A stretch of DNA of 64,000 nucleotides from Mycolicibacterium sp. P9-22 (GTDB taxonomy: Bacteria > Actinomycetota > Actinomycetes > Mycobacteriales > Mycobacteriaceae): positions 62,001 to 126,000 of the forward strand of contig NZ_NPKP01000008.1 in assembly GCF_008329585.1 (NCBI RefSeq), read 5' to 3'. Of the stretch, positions 1 through 7,168 are shown piece by piece. The notes beneath the pieces are model-generated. The model saw only the letters and a list, made by a program, of their open reading frames with translations. It was not told where the DNA came from and did not search any database. Each line of letters starts with the position of its first letter. The stretch's first letter is position 1. The position numbers and the translations under genes are program-made.

Positions 1-1490
1 TCCATGGAGAAACCCAGGTCCGCATTGAGACCATGGCGCAGGTTGTCCCCGTCGAGCACATATGCGGGCCGGCCGGCGGCAAGCAGCTTCTGCTCGACGA
101 GCATTGCCACCGAGGATTTCCCGGAACCGGACAGACCGGTGAACCACACCGTCGAGCCCTTGGACAGCCGGTCGTTGGCCGACACCAGGTTCTGGTGGCG
201 CACCGCGTTGGGGCTGGCGGCGCGGTTGGCCGCCGGTTCGGTGTCGCGGACCATACCGGCGGCGACGGTGCCGTTGTTGTCGGGATCGATGAGGATGAAC
301 GACCCGGTGGCCGGGTTGCGCGAGTACTCGTCGAGTAGCAGCGGCACCTGGGTGCGCAACGTCACACGTCCGAGTTCGTTGAGCTTCAACGCCGTTGCGC
401 TCTTGTCGCGATGCAGGGTGTTGACATCGAGGCGGTAGTCCAGCGCCGTCACCCGCGCCCTGGTGGTGCGGGTGGTGTGCTTGATGATGTAGTCACGCCC
501 CGGTTCGAGCGCAGCACCATCAGCCATCCAGCACACGGTGGCGTCGAACTCCCGTGTCACATCGGGCTGGTTGTTCGGCCGGGCGATCATGTCGCCACGC
601 GAGATGTCGATATCGTCGGCAAGGCTGATCGACACCGCCATCGAGGCGAACGCCTCATCCACCGGACCGGACGGCCCGGCAATGGCGGTGATGCGGCTGG
701 TTTTTCCGGCCGGCAGCACGACGACGTCGTCGCCGGTGCGCATGACGCCACCGGCCACGGTGCCCGCGTAGCTACGGTGATCGGCGTGCTCGTGGGTCTG
801 CGGGCGGATGACGTACTGCACCGGGAAGCGGACGTCGACCAGGTTGCGGTCACCGGCGACGTACACCTCTTCGAGGTGGTTCAGCAGTGCCGGGCCCTCG
901 TACCAGGGCACCACATCGGATTTGGTGACGACATTGTCGCCGTTGAGCGCCGACAGCGGGATGGTGGTGACGTCGTGGATGTCCAGGCGCGCCGCGAACT
1001 CGTGGAAGTCATCGCGGATCTTGTTGAACCGCTCCTCATCCCAGTCCACGAGATCCATCTTGTTGACGGCCAGCACGATGTGCTGGATGCCCAGCAGTGA
1101 GGCCAGGAAGGCGTGCCGGCGCGACTGCTCCAGCAGCCCGTGCCGGGCGTCGACCAGCACGATCACCAGCTGCGCCGTGGAGGCGCCCGTCACCATGTTG
1201 CGGGTGTACTGCACGTGCCCGGGGGTGTCGGCGATGATGAATTTACGCTTGGCGGTGGCGAAGTAGCGGTAGGCGACATCGATGGTGATGCCCTGCTCCC
1301 GTTCGGCGCGCAGGCCGTCGGTCACCAAAGCCAGGTCGGTGTAGTCGTTTCCGCGTTCCTTGGAGGTGCGCTCGACGGCGGCGAGCTGGTCCTCCATGAC
1401 GGCCTTGGAGTCGAACAGCAGCCGGCCGATCAGCGTCGACTTGCCGTCGTCGACAGACCCTGCGGTCGCGATGCGAAGAAGTGTTGCCAT
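1..1490 (-). CDS. cysN: Bifunctional sulfate adenylyltransferase subunit 1 / APS kinase (CysNC), 3' end outside window
   Basis: GTPase subunit of ATP sulfurylase fused to adenylylsulfate kinase. With CysD it makes APS from sulfate and ATP, and the kinase domain then makes PAPS. The start ATG (1490-1488) opens MATLLRIATAGSVDDGKST, a GTPase P-loop at about residues 9-16. Near the window edge the frame reads FTGLSGSGKSSVA and then DGDNLRHGLN, the P-loop and APS-binding motif of CysC, so this is the fused mycobacterial form. The 496 codons visible cover the whole CysN part and the first part of CysC; the C-terminus lies beyond base 1. The gene begins one base after the cysD stop, so the two are one transcript and probably translationally coupled. 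Confidence 0.96.
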   Translation of the reverse strand, partial: MATLLRIATAGSVDDGKSTLIGRLLFDSKAVMEDQLAAVERTSKERGNDYTDLALVTDGLRAEREQGITIDVAYRYFATAKRKFIIADTPGHVQYTRNMVTGASTAQLVIVLVDARHGLLEQSRRHAFLASLLGIQHIVLAVNKMDLVDWDEERFNKIRDDFHEFAARLDIHDVTTIPLSALNGDNVVTKSDVVPWYEGPALLNHLEEVYVAGDRNLVDVRFPVQYVIRPQTHEHADHRSYAGTVAGGVMRTGDDVVVLPAGKTSRITAIAGPSGPVDEAFASMAVSISLADDIDISRGDMIARPNNQPDVTREFDATVCWMADGAALEPGRDYIIKHTTRTTRARVTALDYRLDVNTLHRDKSATALKLNELGRVTLRTQVPLLLDEYSRNPATGSFILIDPDNNGTVAAGMVRDTEPAANRAASPNAVRHQNLVSANDRLSKGSTVWFTGLSGSGKSSVAMLVEQKLLAAGRPAYVLDGDNLRHGLNADLGFSM

Positions 1491-1491
1491 T

Positions 1492-2421
1492 TCAGAAGTA
1501 CCCCTCGCGCTTGCGATCTTCCATACCCGCTTCAGAGATGCGGTCGTCGGCGCGCGTCGCGCCACGCTCGGTGAGGCGGGACACCGCGGTCTCGGCGATC
1601 ACCTCGGACACGCTGCCTGCCAACGATTCCACGCATCCGGTGCAGGTGACATCGCCGACGGTGCGGAACCGCACGGTCTTCTCGATGACCGGCTCGTCCT
1701 TGCGTGGCTGCAGGAACTTGTGCACCGCCAGCAGCATGCCGTCACGTTCGAACACCTGGCGCTGATGCGCGTAGTAGATGGACGGCAGCTTGATCTTCTC
1801 GGCCCCGATATAGGACCAGATGTCGAACTCGGTCCAGTTCGAGATCGGGAAGGCACGGATGTGCTCGCCCTTGTGGTGGCGGCCGTTGTACAGGTTCCAT
1901 AGTTCCGGTCGCTGTGCCTTGGGGTCCCACTGCCCGAACTCGTCGCGGAAGCTGAACACCCGCTCCTTGGCGCGGGCCTTCTCCTCGTCGCGGCGGGCCC
2001 CGCCGAACGCGGCGTCGAACTTGTTCTCGCGGATGGCGCGCAACAGGGTGAAGGTCTGCATGGGGTTGCGCGACGGGATCGTCTCGACGACCCGGCCGGC
2101 GTCGATATCGTCCTGCACCTTCGCGACCACCAGGCGCACTCCGGTCTCGGCAACGAGCTCGTCGCGGACCTGGAGCACCTCGTCGAAATTGTGCCCGGTG
2201 TCGACGTGCATGACCGGGAACGGCAACCGGCCGGGCGCGAACGCCTTGACGGCCAGGTGCAGCATGACGATGGAGTCCTTGCCGCCGGAAAACAGCAGCA
2301 CCGGCTTCTCGAACTCCGCGGCGACCTCGCGGATGATGTGGATGGCCTCGGCCTCCAGGGCGCGCAGGTGGCTGAGCTCGTAGCGGGCGGCGGCCGGGTC
2401 GAGATCGGCGGGGGCGGTCAT
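1492..2421 (-). CDS. cysD: Sulfate adenylyltransferase subunit 2 (CysD)
   Basis: Catalytic subunit of ATP sulfurylase, first step of sulfate assimilation in the cytoplasm. 309 residues, normal for the family. The N-type PP-loop SGGKDS lies at residues 45-50, HVDTGHNF follows, and the C-terminus is the typical DRKREGYF. The start was set at ATG 2421 because GGAG precedes it and the family N-terminus begins there; the frame stays open upstream, but that stretch is promoter and leader. The start overlaps by four bases the stop of a tiny leaderless ORF (2418-2465). A sigma-A-like promoter (2474-2502) and a 20-bp palindrome over the likely transcription start suggest sulfur-responsive control. Mtb Rv1285 is the apparent ortholog. 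Confidence 0.96.
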   Translation of the reverse strand: MTAPADLDPAAARYELSHLRALEAEAIHIIREVAAEFEKPVLLFSGGKDSIVMLHLAVKAFAPGRLPFPVMHVDTGHNFDEVLQVRDELVAETGVRLVVAKVQDDIDAGRVVETIPSRNPMQTFTLLRAIRENKFDAAFGGARRDEEKARAKERVFSFRDEFGQWDPKAQRPELWNLYNGRHHKGEHIRAFPISNWTEFDIWSYIGAEKIKLPSIYYAHQRQVFERDGMLLAVHKFLQPRKDEPVIEKTVRFRTVGDVTCTGCVESLAGSVSEVIAETAVSRLTERGATRADDRISEAGMEDRKREGYF

Positions 2422-2465
2422 CGCATCTCCATAAAGTTGGTAGATATGACCAGAATTGCAATCAT
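2418..2465 (-). CDS. Leaderless 15-residue upstream ORF coupled to cysD
   Basis: Sixteen codons read MIAILVISTNFMEMR and a TGA that shares four bases (ATGA) with the cysD start codon. Its ATG starts 8 nt after the -10 hexamer TTTAAT, so the mRNA probably begins at or within two bases of this start and no Shine-Dalgarno site is needed. Mycobacteria translate leaderless ORFs efficiently. Known mycobacterial sulfur operons use leaderless cysteine-rich ORFs as attenuators, but this peptide has no cysteine. Its likely role is therefore coupling ribosome delivery to cysD, not cysteine sensing. No protein evidence is available; the call rests on geometry alone. Confidence 0.5.
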   Translation of the reverse strand: MIAILVISTNFMEMR

Positions 2466-2468
2466 GGT
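2449..2468. promoter_or_regulatory. Palindromic operator candidate at the cysD transcription start
   Basis: Twenty bases form a palindrome matching at 16 of 20 positions around the perfect core ATTGCAAT, with ACCA/TGGT outer arms. It covers the predicted +1 and the first codons of the leaderless ORF, just downstream of the -10 hexamer, a position suited to repression. The regulator is unknown. The block TGCAATC plus TG recurs at about 6034, upstream of the sulfonate-binding lipoprotein gene, which weakly hints at a shared regulator. Confidence 0.45.
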
Positions 2469-2473
2469 TGGGT

Positions 2474-2502
2474 ATTAAACCGCCGACCCGCAGCGATGTC
2501 AA
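2474..2502 (-). promoter_or_regulatory. Sigma-A-type promoter of the cysD-cysNC operon
   Basis: TTGACA (2502-2497) is followed after exactly 17 bases by TTTAAT (2479-2474), matching the -35 consensus fully and the -10 consensus at five of six positions. This is one of the best promoter matches in the window. The predicted start is at about 2465-2467. Confidence 0.75.
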
Positions 2503-2524
2503 TGATCCGGTGCGCCCACCCTGC

Positions 2525-2573
2525 GATTTGTGCGCGATCGGTGACGCTCAGCCTTACCGATCGCGCACGAATC
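2525..2573 (-). terminator. Long imperfect hairpin after the MFS gene
   Basis: Two 18-base arms (2525-2542 and 2556-2573) pair with a single mismatch around a 13-base loop. The arm nearest the gene lies one base past the MFS stop codon. There is no U-tract, as is usual for mycobacterial terminators. It separates the MFS gene from the cysD promoter and belongs to the stop-codon hairpin family also seen at 3967-4015, 14281-14331, 30996-31046 and 52907-52940. Confidence 0.6.
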
Positions 2574-2574
2574 C

Positions 2575-3942
2575 CTAGCGGCCGGTCACCTGTGCACCGG
2601 CCGCGCGGGGCAGCCGGATGGATTCCACCAGCGTCACCGCCAGCACCGCTCCGAGCACCAGGAAGGTCATCGAGTACGACGCCAGCTGGCTCACCAGCAG
2701 CGCACCGACGGCGATACCCAGGCCGGCCGCCAGTTCCTGAACGGACGCGTTCAGCGTGTTGGCGTGGGTGAGGTCGTCGCCGTCGACATCGGAGAAGGCC
2801 AGGCTGTTGTAGGCGGTGAACCCGATCGAGCGCAGGGCGCCGCTGACATAGAGCACGACACCGATGAGTACCACCGGCATGCCGGGGTGGATGAGCGCGA
2901 GCAGCCCGAAACACAGCACCGAGGCGATGCCGTTGACCACCAGCACGGTGCGGATCCCGAACCGGCGCATCAGCGGGGTGGTGGCCGGTTTGATGGTCAG
3001 ATTGCCGGCGAACAGCACGGCCACCATCAACCCCGCCTGAAACGGCGTCCACCCGAACTCCAGCACGAACTTCAGCGGCAACAGGAACGGCACCGCGGTG
3101 ATCACCATCCGGTACAGCGATCCCGCGGTCACCGTGATGCGCAGCGTCCGCACCCGCAGCACCGGCAGTTTGATCAACGGCGAGGCCGACCGCAGCAGGT
3201 GCCACAGCGCCAGCCCGAGCAGCACCACCGCGCCCGCCCCGCAGGCACCCACCAGCAGCCAGTCCGTGCCGTTGATGCGGATGCTCTCCAGTGCGATCAG
3301 CGCCGCGGCGATACCGCCACCGAGCAACAGCATTCCCGGCCAGTCCAGCTTGCGCACCGACTCGGCCGGTCCGCCGCGAACCAGCTTGAGTGCCAAGGCA
3401 AAACCAATGATGCCGAGTGGGATGTTGACGATGAAGATCCACCGCCAGCTGCCGACCGTCGCGATGCCCCCGCCCAGCACGGGAGCCAATACCGGCGCCG
3501 CCAGCGCCGGCCAGGTGAGCAGGGCGATGGCCCGCACCAGATCGGATTTGGCGCTGTAGCGCAGTACCGCCAGGCGGCCGACGGGCACCATCATCGCGCC
3601 GCCGATGCCCTGCAGGATCCGCATCCCGACCAGCATCGGCAGCGAGGTGCTCAGAGCGCAGCCCACCGAAGCCACGGTGAACACCACGATGGCGGCCAGA
3701 AATACCCGCCGGATGCCGAACCTGTCGGCCATCCACCCCGTGGCCGGGATCAGCACCGCGACAGTGACGAGGTACGCCGAGATCGCCACGTTCACATCGA
3801 CGGCCTCCACGCCCAGCGATGAGGCGATCAACGGGATCGCGGGGGTGATGATCGTGGCGTCGAGGATCTCCATGAAGAACGCGCCGGCGACCAAAAGGGC
3901 CATTCCCCGTGGGAACGGCGGCGGGCTCTGGGGCTCTGGCAT
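2575..3942 (-). CDS. DHA2-type major facilitator superfamily transporter
   Basis: Inner-membrane proton-driven exporter, 455 residues. The first segment carries FFMEILDATIITPAIPLIA, the acidic-residue pattern of 14-helix DHA2 drug/proton antiporters. GWMADRFGIRRVF is the loop 2-3 motif and LAAPVLAPVLGG the antiporter motif in helix 5. The start at 3942 (MPEPQSPPPF) was chosen because upstream codons run through the 3967-4015 hairpin. It lies between the flavoprotein-ferredoxin pair and the cys promoter, pointing the same way, with hairpins on both sides, so it is probably its own transcript. Substrate unknown; export of a sulfur metabolite or a toxic by-product is only a guess from context. 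Confidence 0.85.
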   Translation of the reverse strand: MPEPQSPPPFPRGMALLVAGAFFMEILDATIITPAIPLIASSLGVEAVDVNVAISAYLVTVAVLIPATGWMADRFGIRRVFLAAIVVFTVASVGCALSTSLPMLVGMRILQGIGGAMMVPVGRLAVLRYSAKSDLVRAIALLTWPALAAPVLAPVLGGGIATVGSWRWIFIVNIPLGIIGFALALKLVRGGPAESVRKLDWPGMLLLGGGIAAALIALESIRINGTDWLLVGACGAGAVVLLGLALWHLLRSASPLIKLPVLRVRTLRITVTAGSLYRMVITAVPFLLPLKFVLEFGWTPFQAGLMVAVLFAGNLTIKPATTPLMRRFGIRTVLVVNGIASVLCFGLLALIHPGMPVVLIGVVLYVSGALRSIGFTAYNSLAFSDVDGDDLTHANTLNASVQELAAGLGIAVGALLVSQLASYSMTFLVLGAVLAVTLVESIRLPRAAGAQVTGR

Positions 3943-3966
3943 CGCAGGGAATCTAGTCGACCAGGC

Positions 3967-4015
3967 GACTTGCGCACATTCGGTAACGGTGGGCATTACC
4001 AGATGTGCGCAAGTC
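3967..4015 (-). terminator. Long imperfect hairpin after the ferredoxin gene
   Basis: Arms 3967-3986 and 3996-4015 pair at 18 of 20 positions with a nine-base loop. The proximal arm begins one base past the ferredoxin stop codon with GACTTGCGCAC. Same family and placement as the hairpin at 2525-2573. A likely terminator for the flavoprotein-ferredoxin operon. Confidence 0.6.
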
Positions 4016-4016
4016 A

Positions 4017-4358
4017 CTAACTGATCAGCCGCGGGGTGCCCGGTTTGAGGGCCGGGCCGACCGCGGTGCTGGCACCGGACACCCGGCCCCGGCCCCAACC
4101 GATGCGCTCGCGATAGCTGCCCAGCAGCCCGCGGCGCACCAGGTCGGGCTCGTCGATGCCGGGCTGCGGGGTGACGAACGGCGACACGAACAGCGCGTCG
4201 ACGGGGCAGTTGGCCTCGCACTGGAAGCAGGTCTGGCAGTCGTCCTGCCTGCTGATCACCGGGATGCCCGAGGCATCACGGTCGAACACGTTCGTCGGAC
4301 AGACCGCGACGCACTTGTCACAGGAGATGCACCGTTCCGCCGAGACGAGTTCGATCAT
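4017..4358 (-). CDS. Two-cluster [4Fe-4S] ferredoxin, partner of the adjacent flavoprotein
   Basis: 113 residues with two full cluster motifs: Cys10-13-16-20 (CISCDKCVAVCP) and Cys41-44-47-51 (CQTCFQCEANCP). The last ~55 residues lack further cysteines and are rich in Gly and Arg. ATG at 4358 gives an ATGA overlap with the flavoprotein stop, so the two are translationally coupled and presumably form one electron-transfer complex. The layout (flavoprotein plus small 2x[4Fe-4S] protein with a C-terminal tail) recalls AprA/AprB of APS reductase, which fits the sulfur neighbourhood. That assignment is inference; a generic ferredoxin for a fumarate-reductase-like enzyme is the alternative. Confidence 0.85.
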   Translation of the reverse strand: MIELVSAERCISCDKCVAVCPTNVFDRDASGIPVISRQDDCQTCFQCEANCPVDALFVSPFVTPQPGIDEPDLVRRGLLGSYRERIGWGRGRVSGASTAVGPALKPGTPRLIS

Positions 4359-5953
4359 GAAGCCACGCGCCATCTCGCGGCGCTGTCGGGCCGCACCCAG
4401 ATGTCGTCCAGCCCACCGGTGACGAGCCGGTGATGCTGGGCCGGGTCCTGCTCGGGATGGTCCAGCCGCTTGGCCATCCCCCGTGTCTCGGTCCGGGTCA
4501 GCGCGCTCCGGTACATCCACCGGGCATGCGCGACCATGGCCGCGGCCTGCCTGTTGCGCACCAATTGCTCACCGTCGCCGGCCAGGGTGCCCCGCACCTC
4601 ACGCCAGATCCCGTCGAGGACGCCGAGCGCATCGGTCAGCACGGGGCCCCGGCGCAGGTAGTTCTTGTCATACGGCAGCACCTCCCGCTGCAATGCCGTC
4701 ACCACCTCGCGGTGATCCGCAGCGCGCGCGCCGGATTGCGGACGCAGCCCCGCCGTTCCGACGCCCGACACCCGGCGCCCGGCCGGGGCCGTCCCGAGGT
4801 CGCGGGCATATCTCGCCGCACCACGCCCGGCCCAGTTGCCCGAGGAGATCGCCCAGGCGGCGTTGTGGCTGCCACCGCCGGTGAACCCACCGCAGATCAG
4901 TTCACGGGTGGCGGCGTCACCGGCCGCGAACAATCCGGGGACCGTTGTCGCGCACTCGTCGTCGACGATGCGGATGCCGCCGGTGCCGCGCACCGTTCCC
5001 TCGGCCAGCAGTGTGACCGCGAACCGCTGGGTGAACGGGTCGATGCCCATCCGATCGAAGGTGAGGAAGAAGTTCGGTTGCGCCAGTCGCATCGCGGCCC
5101 GATTGTCCGGATCGGCACGGTCCAGTTGGCAGAACACGCTGCGCTGCAGAAGTTCCGCGGCGATCGGTGACCGGTTCTGTCCGCTCGCCCCCTCCAGCAC
5201 GCTGCCGTCTTCGCGGTAGAAGGTGGCGAAGTGGTAGAACGCCGTCTTCGTGACCGAGGTGCCCTCGGGGGCGATGCCGTAGGCGTTGGAGAACTCCATA
5301 CCGGAGAGTTCCGCGCCGGCCTCCACGGCGAACAACGTTCCGTCGCCGGTGTTCACATCGCACCCGAGCGCCTTGGACTGGAAGGCACATCCCCCGGTGG
5401 CCAGCACCACGGCTCCCGCACGCACCCGGTAGTCCTGCTGCGCGTGTCGCCGATAACCGGCCACACCGGCCGCCGCCCCGTCATCATCGACCAGCAGTTC
5501 GGTGACCGGGCTGTGGTCGAGGATCCGAACACCGGCCCGTCGCACGAGAATACGCATCCGGCGCATGTATTCCGGCCCTTGCAGGCCGTTGCGCAGTTGC
5601 CTGCCATCGGGTCCCACCGGGAACGGGAACCTCGCGTCATCGGCGAATTCGTTGATCCGGTTGTAGGTTTCGTCGAGCACCCGGTTCGCCCAGCGCTGAT
5701 CGGCCAGGTAGCCACCCAGACCGTCGCGGCTGGCGATGGCCTCGGCGCGCAACTGCGGATCCGGCGGGACGTACCAGACTCCGGTGCCCGCCGATGCGGT
5801 CGCGCCACTGGTACCGCAGTACCCCTTGTCGGCGAGCACCACGTCCGCACCGTCGCGGGCTGCCCGCAGCGCCGCCCAAGCCGCCGCCGGTCCCCCACCG
5901 GCGACGAAAACGTCCGCGGTCAGTTCTTCGATATGTGCGCCGGCTTCAGGCAC
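4355..5953 (-). CDS. FrdA/AprA-like FAD-dependent oxidoreductase in a sulfur cluster
   Basis: 532-residue flavoprotein of the fumarate reductase/succinate dehydrogenase/APS reductase superfamily. Visible features are the Rossmann FAD motif VFVAGGGPAAAW near the N-terminus, GTSGATASAGTG, the second FAD motif VPGLFAAGDAATRELICGG and a C-terminal RTETRGMAKRLDHPE stretch like the ESRG...YP element of FrdA. The start is GTG 5953, preceded by AGGGGG at good spacing; the longer frame has no family-like residues. The coupled downstream gene is a two-cluster ferredoxin. It diverges from the ABC-transporter operon at 6107, so both may share control. A role in reducing a sulfur intermediate is inferred only; no substrate residue set could be assigned. 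Confidence 0.85.
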   Translation of the reverse strand: MPEAGAHIEELTADVFVAGGGPAAAWAALRAARDGADVVLADKGYCGTSGATASAGTGVWYVPPDPQLRAEAIASRDGLGGYLADQRWANRVLDETYNRINEFADDARFPFPVGPDGRQLRNGLQGPEYMRRMRILVRRAGVRILDHSPVTELLVDDDGAAAGVAGYRRHAQQDYRVRAGAVVLATGGCAFQSKALGCDVNTGDGTLFAVEAGAELSGMEFSNAYGIAPEGTSVTKTAFYHFATFYREDGSVLEGASGQNRSPIAAELLQRSVFCQLDRADPDNRAAMRLAQPNFFLTFDRMGIDPFTQRFAVTLLAEGTVRGTGGIRIVDDECATTVPGLFAAGDAATRELICGGFTGGGSHNAAWAISSGNWAGRGAARYARDLGTAPAGRRVSGVGTAGLRPQSGARAADHREVVTALQREVLPYDKNYLRRGPVLTDALGVLDGIWREVRGTLAGDGEQLVRNRQAAAMVAHARWMYRSALTRTETRGMAKRLDHPEQDPAQHHRLVTGGLDDIWVRPDSAARWRVAS

Positions 5954-6106
5954 AGCGAAACCCCCTGATGACGAACATGTTCGAGTGCGGGATCGTTTCA
6001 CCGTAGGTGGGTGCCCGCGGGATGACCACGGCTGCAATCGTGCCGATTAAAATCGCCGGACGCCGAACGGTTGTCACCGGGTGTCGCCGCTCACAGGATC
6101 ACTGGA
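5954..6106. promoter_or_regulatory. Divergent control region between flavoprotein and sulfonate-uptake operons
   Basis: This 153-bp gap has two dyads: a perfect 12-base palindrome CGAACATGTTCG (5972-5983), 19 bases upstream of the flavoprotein GTG, and CGATTAAAATCG (6044-6055), palindromic at 10 of 12 positions, in the most AT-rich part. The first resembles half-sites of the mycobacterial SOS box but has a 2-base instead of 4-base spacer, so it is not called a LexA site. An 11-codon frame (5978-5946, MFVIRGFRCA) overlaps the flavoprotein start. Confidence 0.4.
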
Positions 6107-7168
6107 ATGACGTTGCGTGCACTCGCCCTGACGGTTTCGGCGCTGATGATCGCGGGAGTGGTCTCTGCGTGCGGATCGTCCTCGGACACCACGGCTGCCA
6201 CCGAGGACGGCAAGACCATCGTCCGTTATCAGGGTTGGGCCAGCCAGGTCACCTTCCCCGAACTCGCAGAGAACCTCGGCTATTTCGAGAAGATCAAGCT
6301 CAGCTGGATCGGCAACACCACCAGCGGTCCGCAGAACATCCAGGCCACCGCCACCGGCGATATCGATGTGGGCGGGGCGTTCAACGGTGCGGTGGTCAAG
6401 CTCGTCTCCGCCGGTGCGCCGATCACCTCGATCATCGGGTACTACGGATCTGACAAGGAGAACTTCACCGGGTACTACGTCCTCGAGGACAGCCCGATCC
6501 GCTCCGCTCGCGATCTCATCGGCAAGAAGTTCGGCATGAACACCCTTGGCGCCCAACAGGAGTTCGTGATGCGCGAATGGCTCGCTCGCGAAGGATTATC
6601 ACCCGAGGAGATCAAGCAGGTGGAGCTCACGGTGGTGCCGCCGGTCAACGCCGAGCAGACCCTTCGGCAGGGCAACATCGACGCGATCGCCTTGTTCGAC
6701 ATCTGGCGTGACGAGGCCGTGGCCCGTGGCGGGATCCGGCCGTTGTTCACCGACGGGTCGCTGTTCGGCGACTTCACCTACGGCACCTACATCGTGCGCA
6801 ACGACTTCCTCGAAGCCAACAGGGACGCGGTCGCCGACCTCACCCAGGGCACCGCCAGAGCGGTGCGATGGGCCCAGGTCACGCCGCGCGACCAGGTGAT
6901 CGCCAAATTCAAGGACATCATCACCACGCGCGGGCGCAACGAGAACGTGGAGAAGACCGACTACTGGAAGAGCACCGGAGTGGCCGAACCCGGCGGGGTC
7001 ATCGACCCGAGATCACTGCAGCTGTGGATCGACTGGCTGGTGCGCAACGGTGAGCTCGAAGAGGGCAAACTGAAGCCCGAGGACTTCTTCACCAACGAGT
7101 TCAACCCCTACGCCAACGGCACCTACCCGAAGGACGCGGGCCCCGATGGCCGGGCACTCGGCCGGTGA
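6107..7168 (+). CDS. Sulfonate/taurine-type ABC substrate-binding lipoprotein (copy 1)
   Basis: 353 residues. Signal peptide with lipobox VSAC (Cys22), so anchored outside the membrane. The mature part has the SsuA/TauA/NMT1-like pattern: YQGWASQVTFPELAENLGYF, a glycine-rich TTSGPQ loop, SARDLIGKKFGMNTLG and FTDGSLFGDF. The start is ATG 6107, because the signal peptide begins there. It is a close paralog of the gene at 9006; long blocks such as ELAE.LGYFEK, GYYVLEDSPIRSARDLI and WIDWLVRNGELEEG are shared and well over half the residues match. It heads the operon opposite the flavoprotein and overlaps the start of the IclR gene. Two binding proteins would widen the ligand range of one permease. 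Confidence 0.9.
   Translation: MTLRALALTVSALMIAGVVSACGSSSDTTAATEDGKTIVRYQGWASQVTFPELAENLGYFEKIKLSWIGNTTSGPQNIQATATGDIDVGGAFNGAVVKLVSAGAPITSIIGYYGSDKENFTGYYVLEDSPIRSARDLIGKKFGMNTLGAQQEFVMREWLAREGLSPEEIKQVELTVVPPVNAEQTLRQGNIDAIALFDIWRDEAVARGGIRPLFTDGSLFGDFTYGTYIVRNDFLEANRDAVADLTQGTARAVRWAQVTPRDQVIAKFKDIITTRGRNENVEKTDYWKSTGVAEPGGVIDPRSLQLWIDWLVRNGELEEGKLKPEDFFTNEFNPYANGTYPKDAGPDGRALGR

Noticed and set aside
2421..2525. A riboswitch before cysD, such as a SAM type
   Set aside because: The predicted promoter leaves no leader longer than about 45 nt, too short for a known SAM or cysteine-related riboswitch fold.
5972..5983. CGAACATGTTCG looked like a LexA/SOS box
   Set aside because: The mycobacterial SOS box needs a four-base spacer between CGAAC and GTTCG; here it is two bases, and the adjacent gene is not a DNA-repair gene.
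4355..6037. Longer start for the flavoprotein at 6037
   Set aside because: The extra residues are Arg/Ser-rich, unlike the family, and cross the palindromic control region; GTG 5953 has a strong AGGGGG site.
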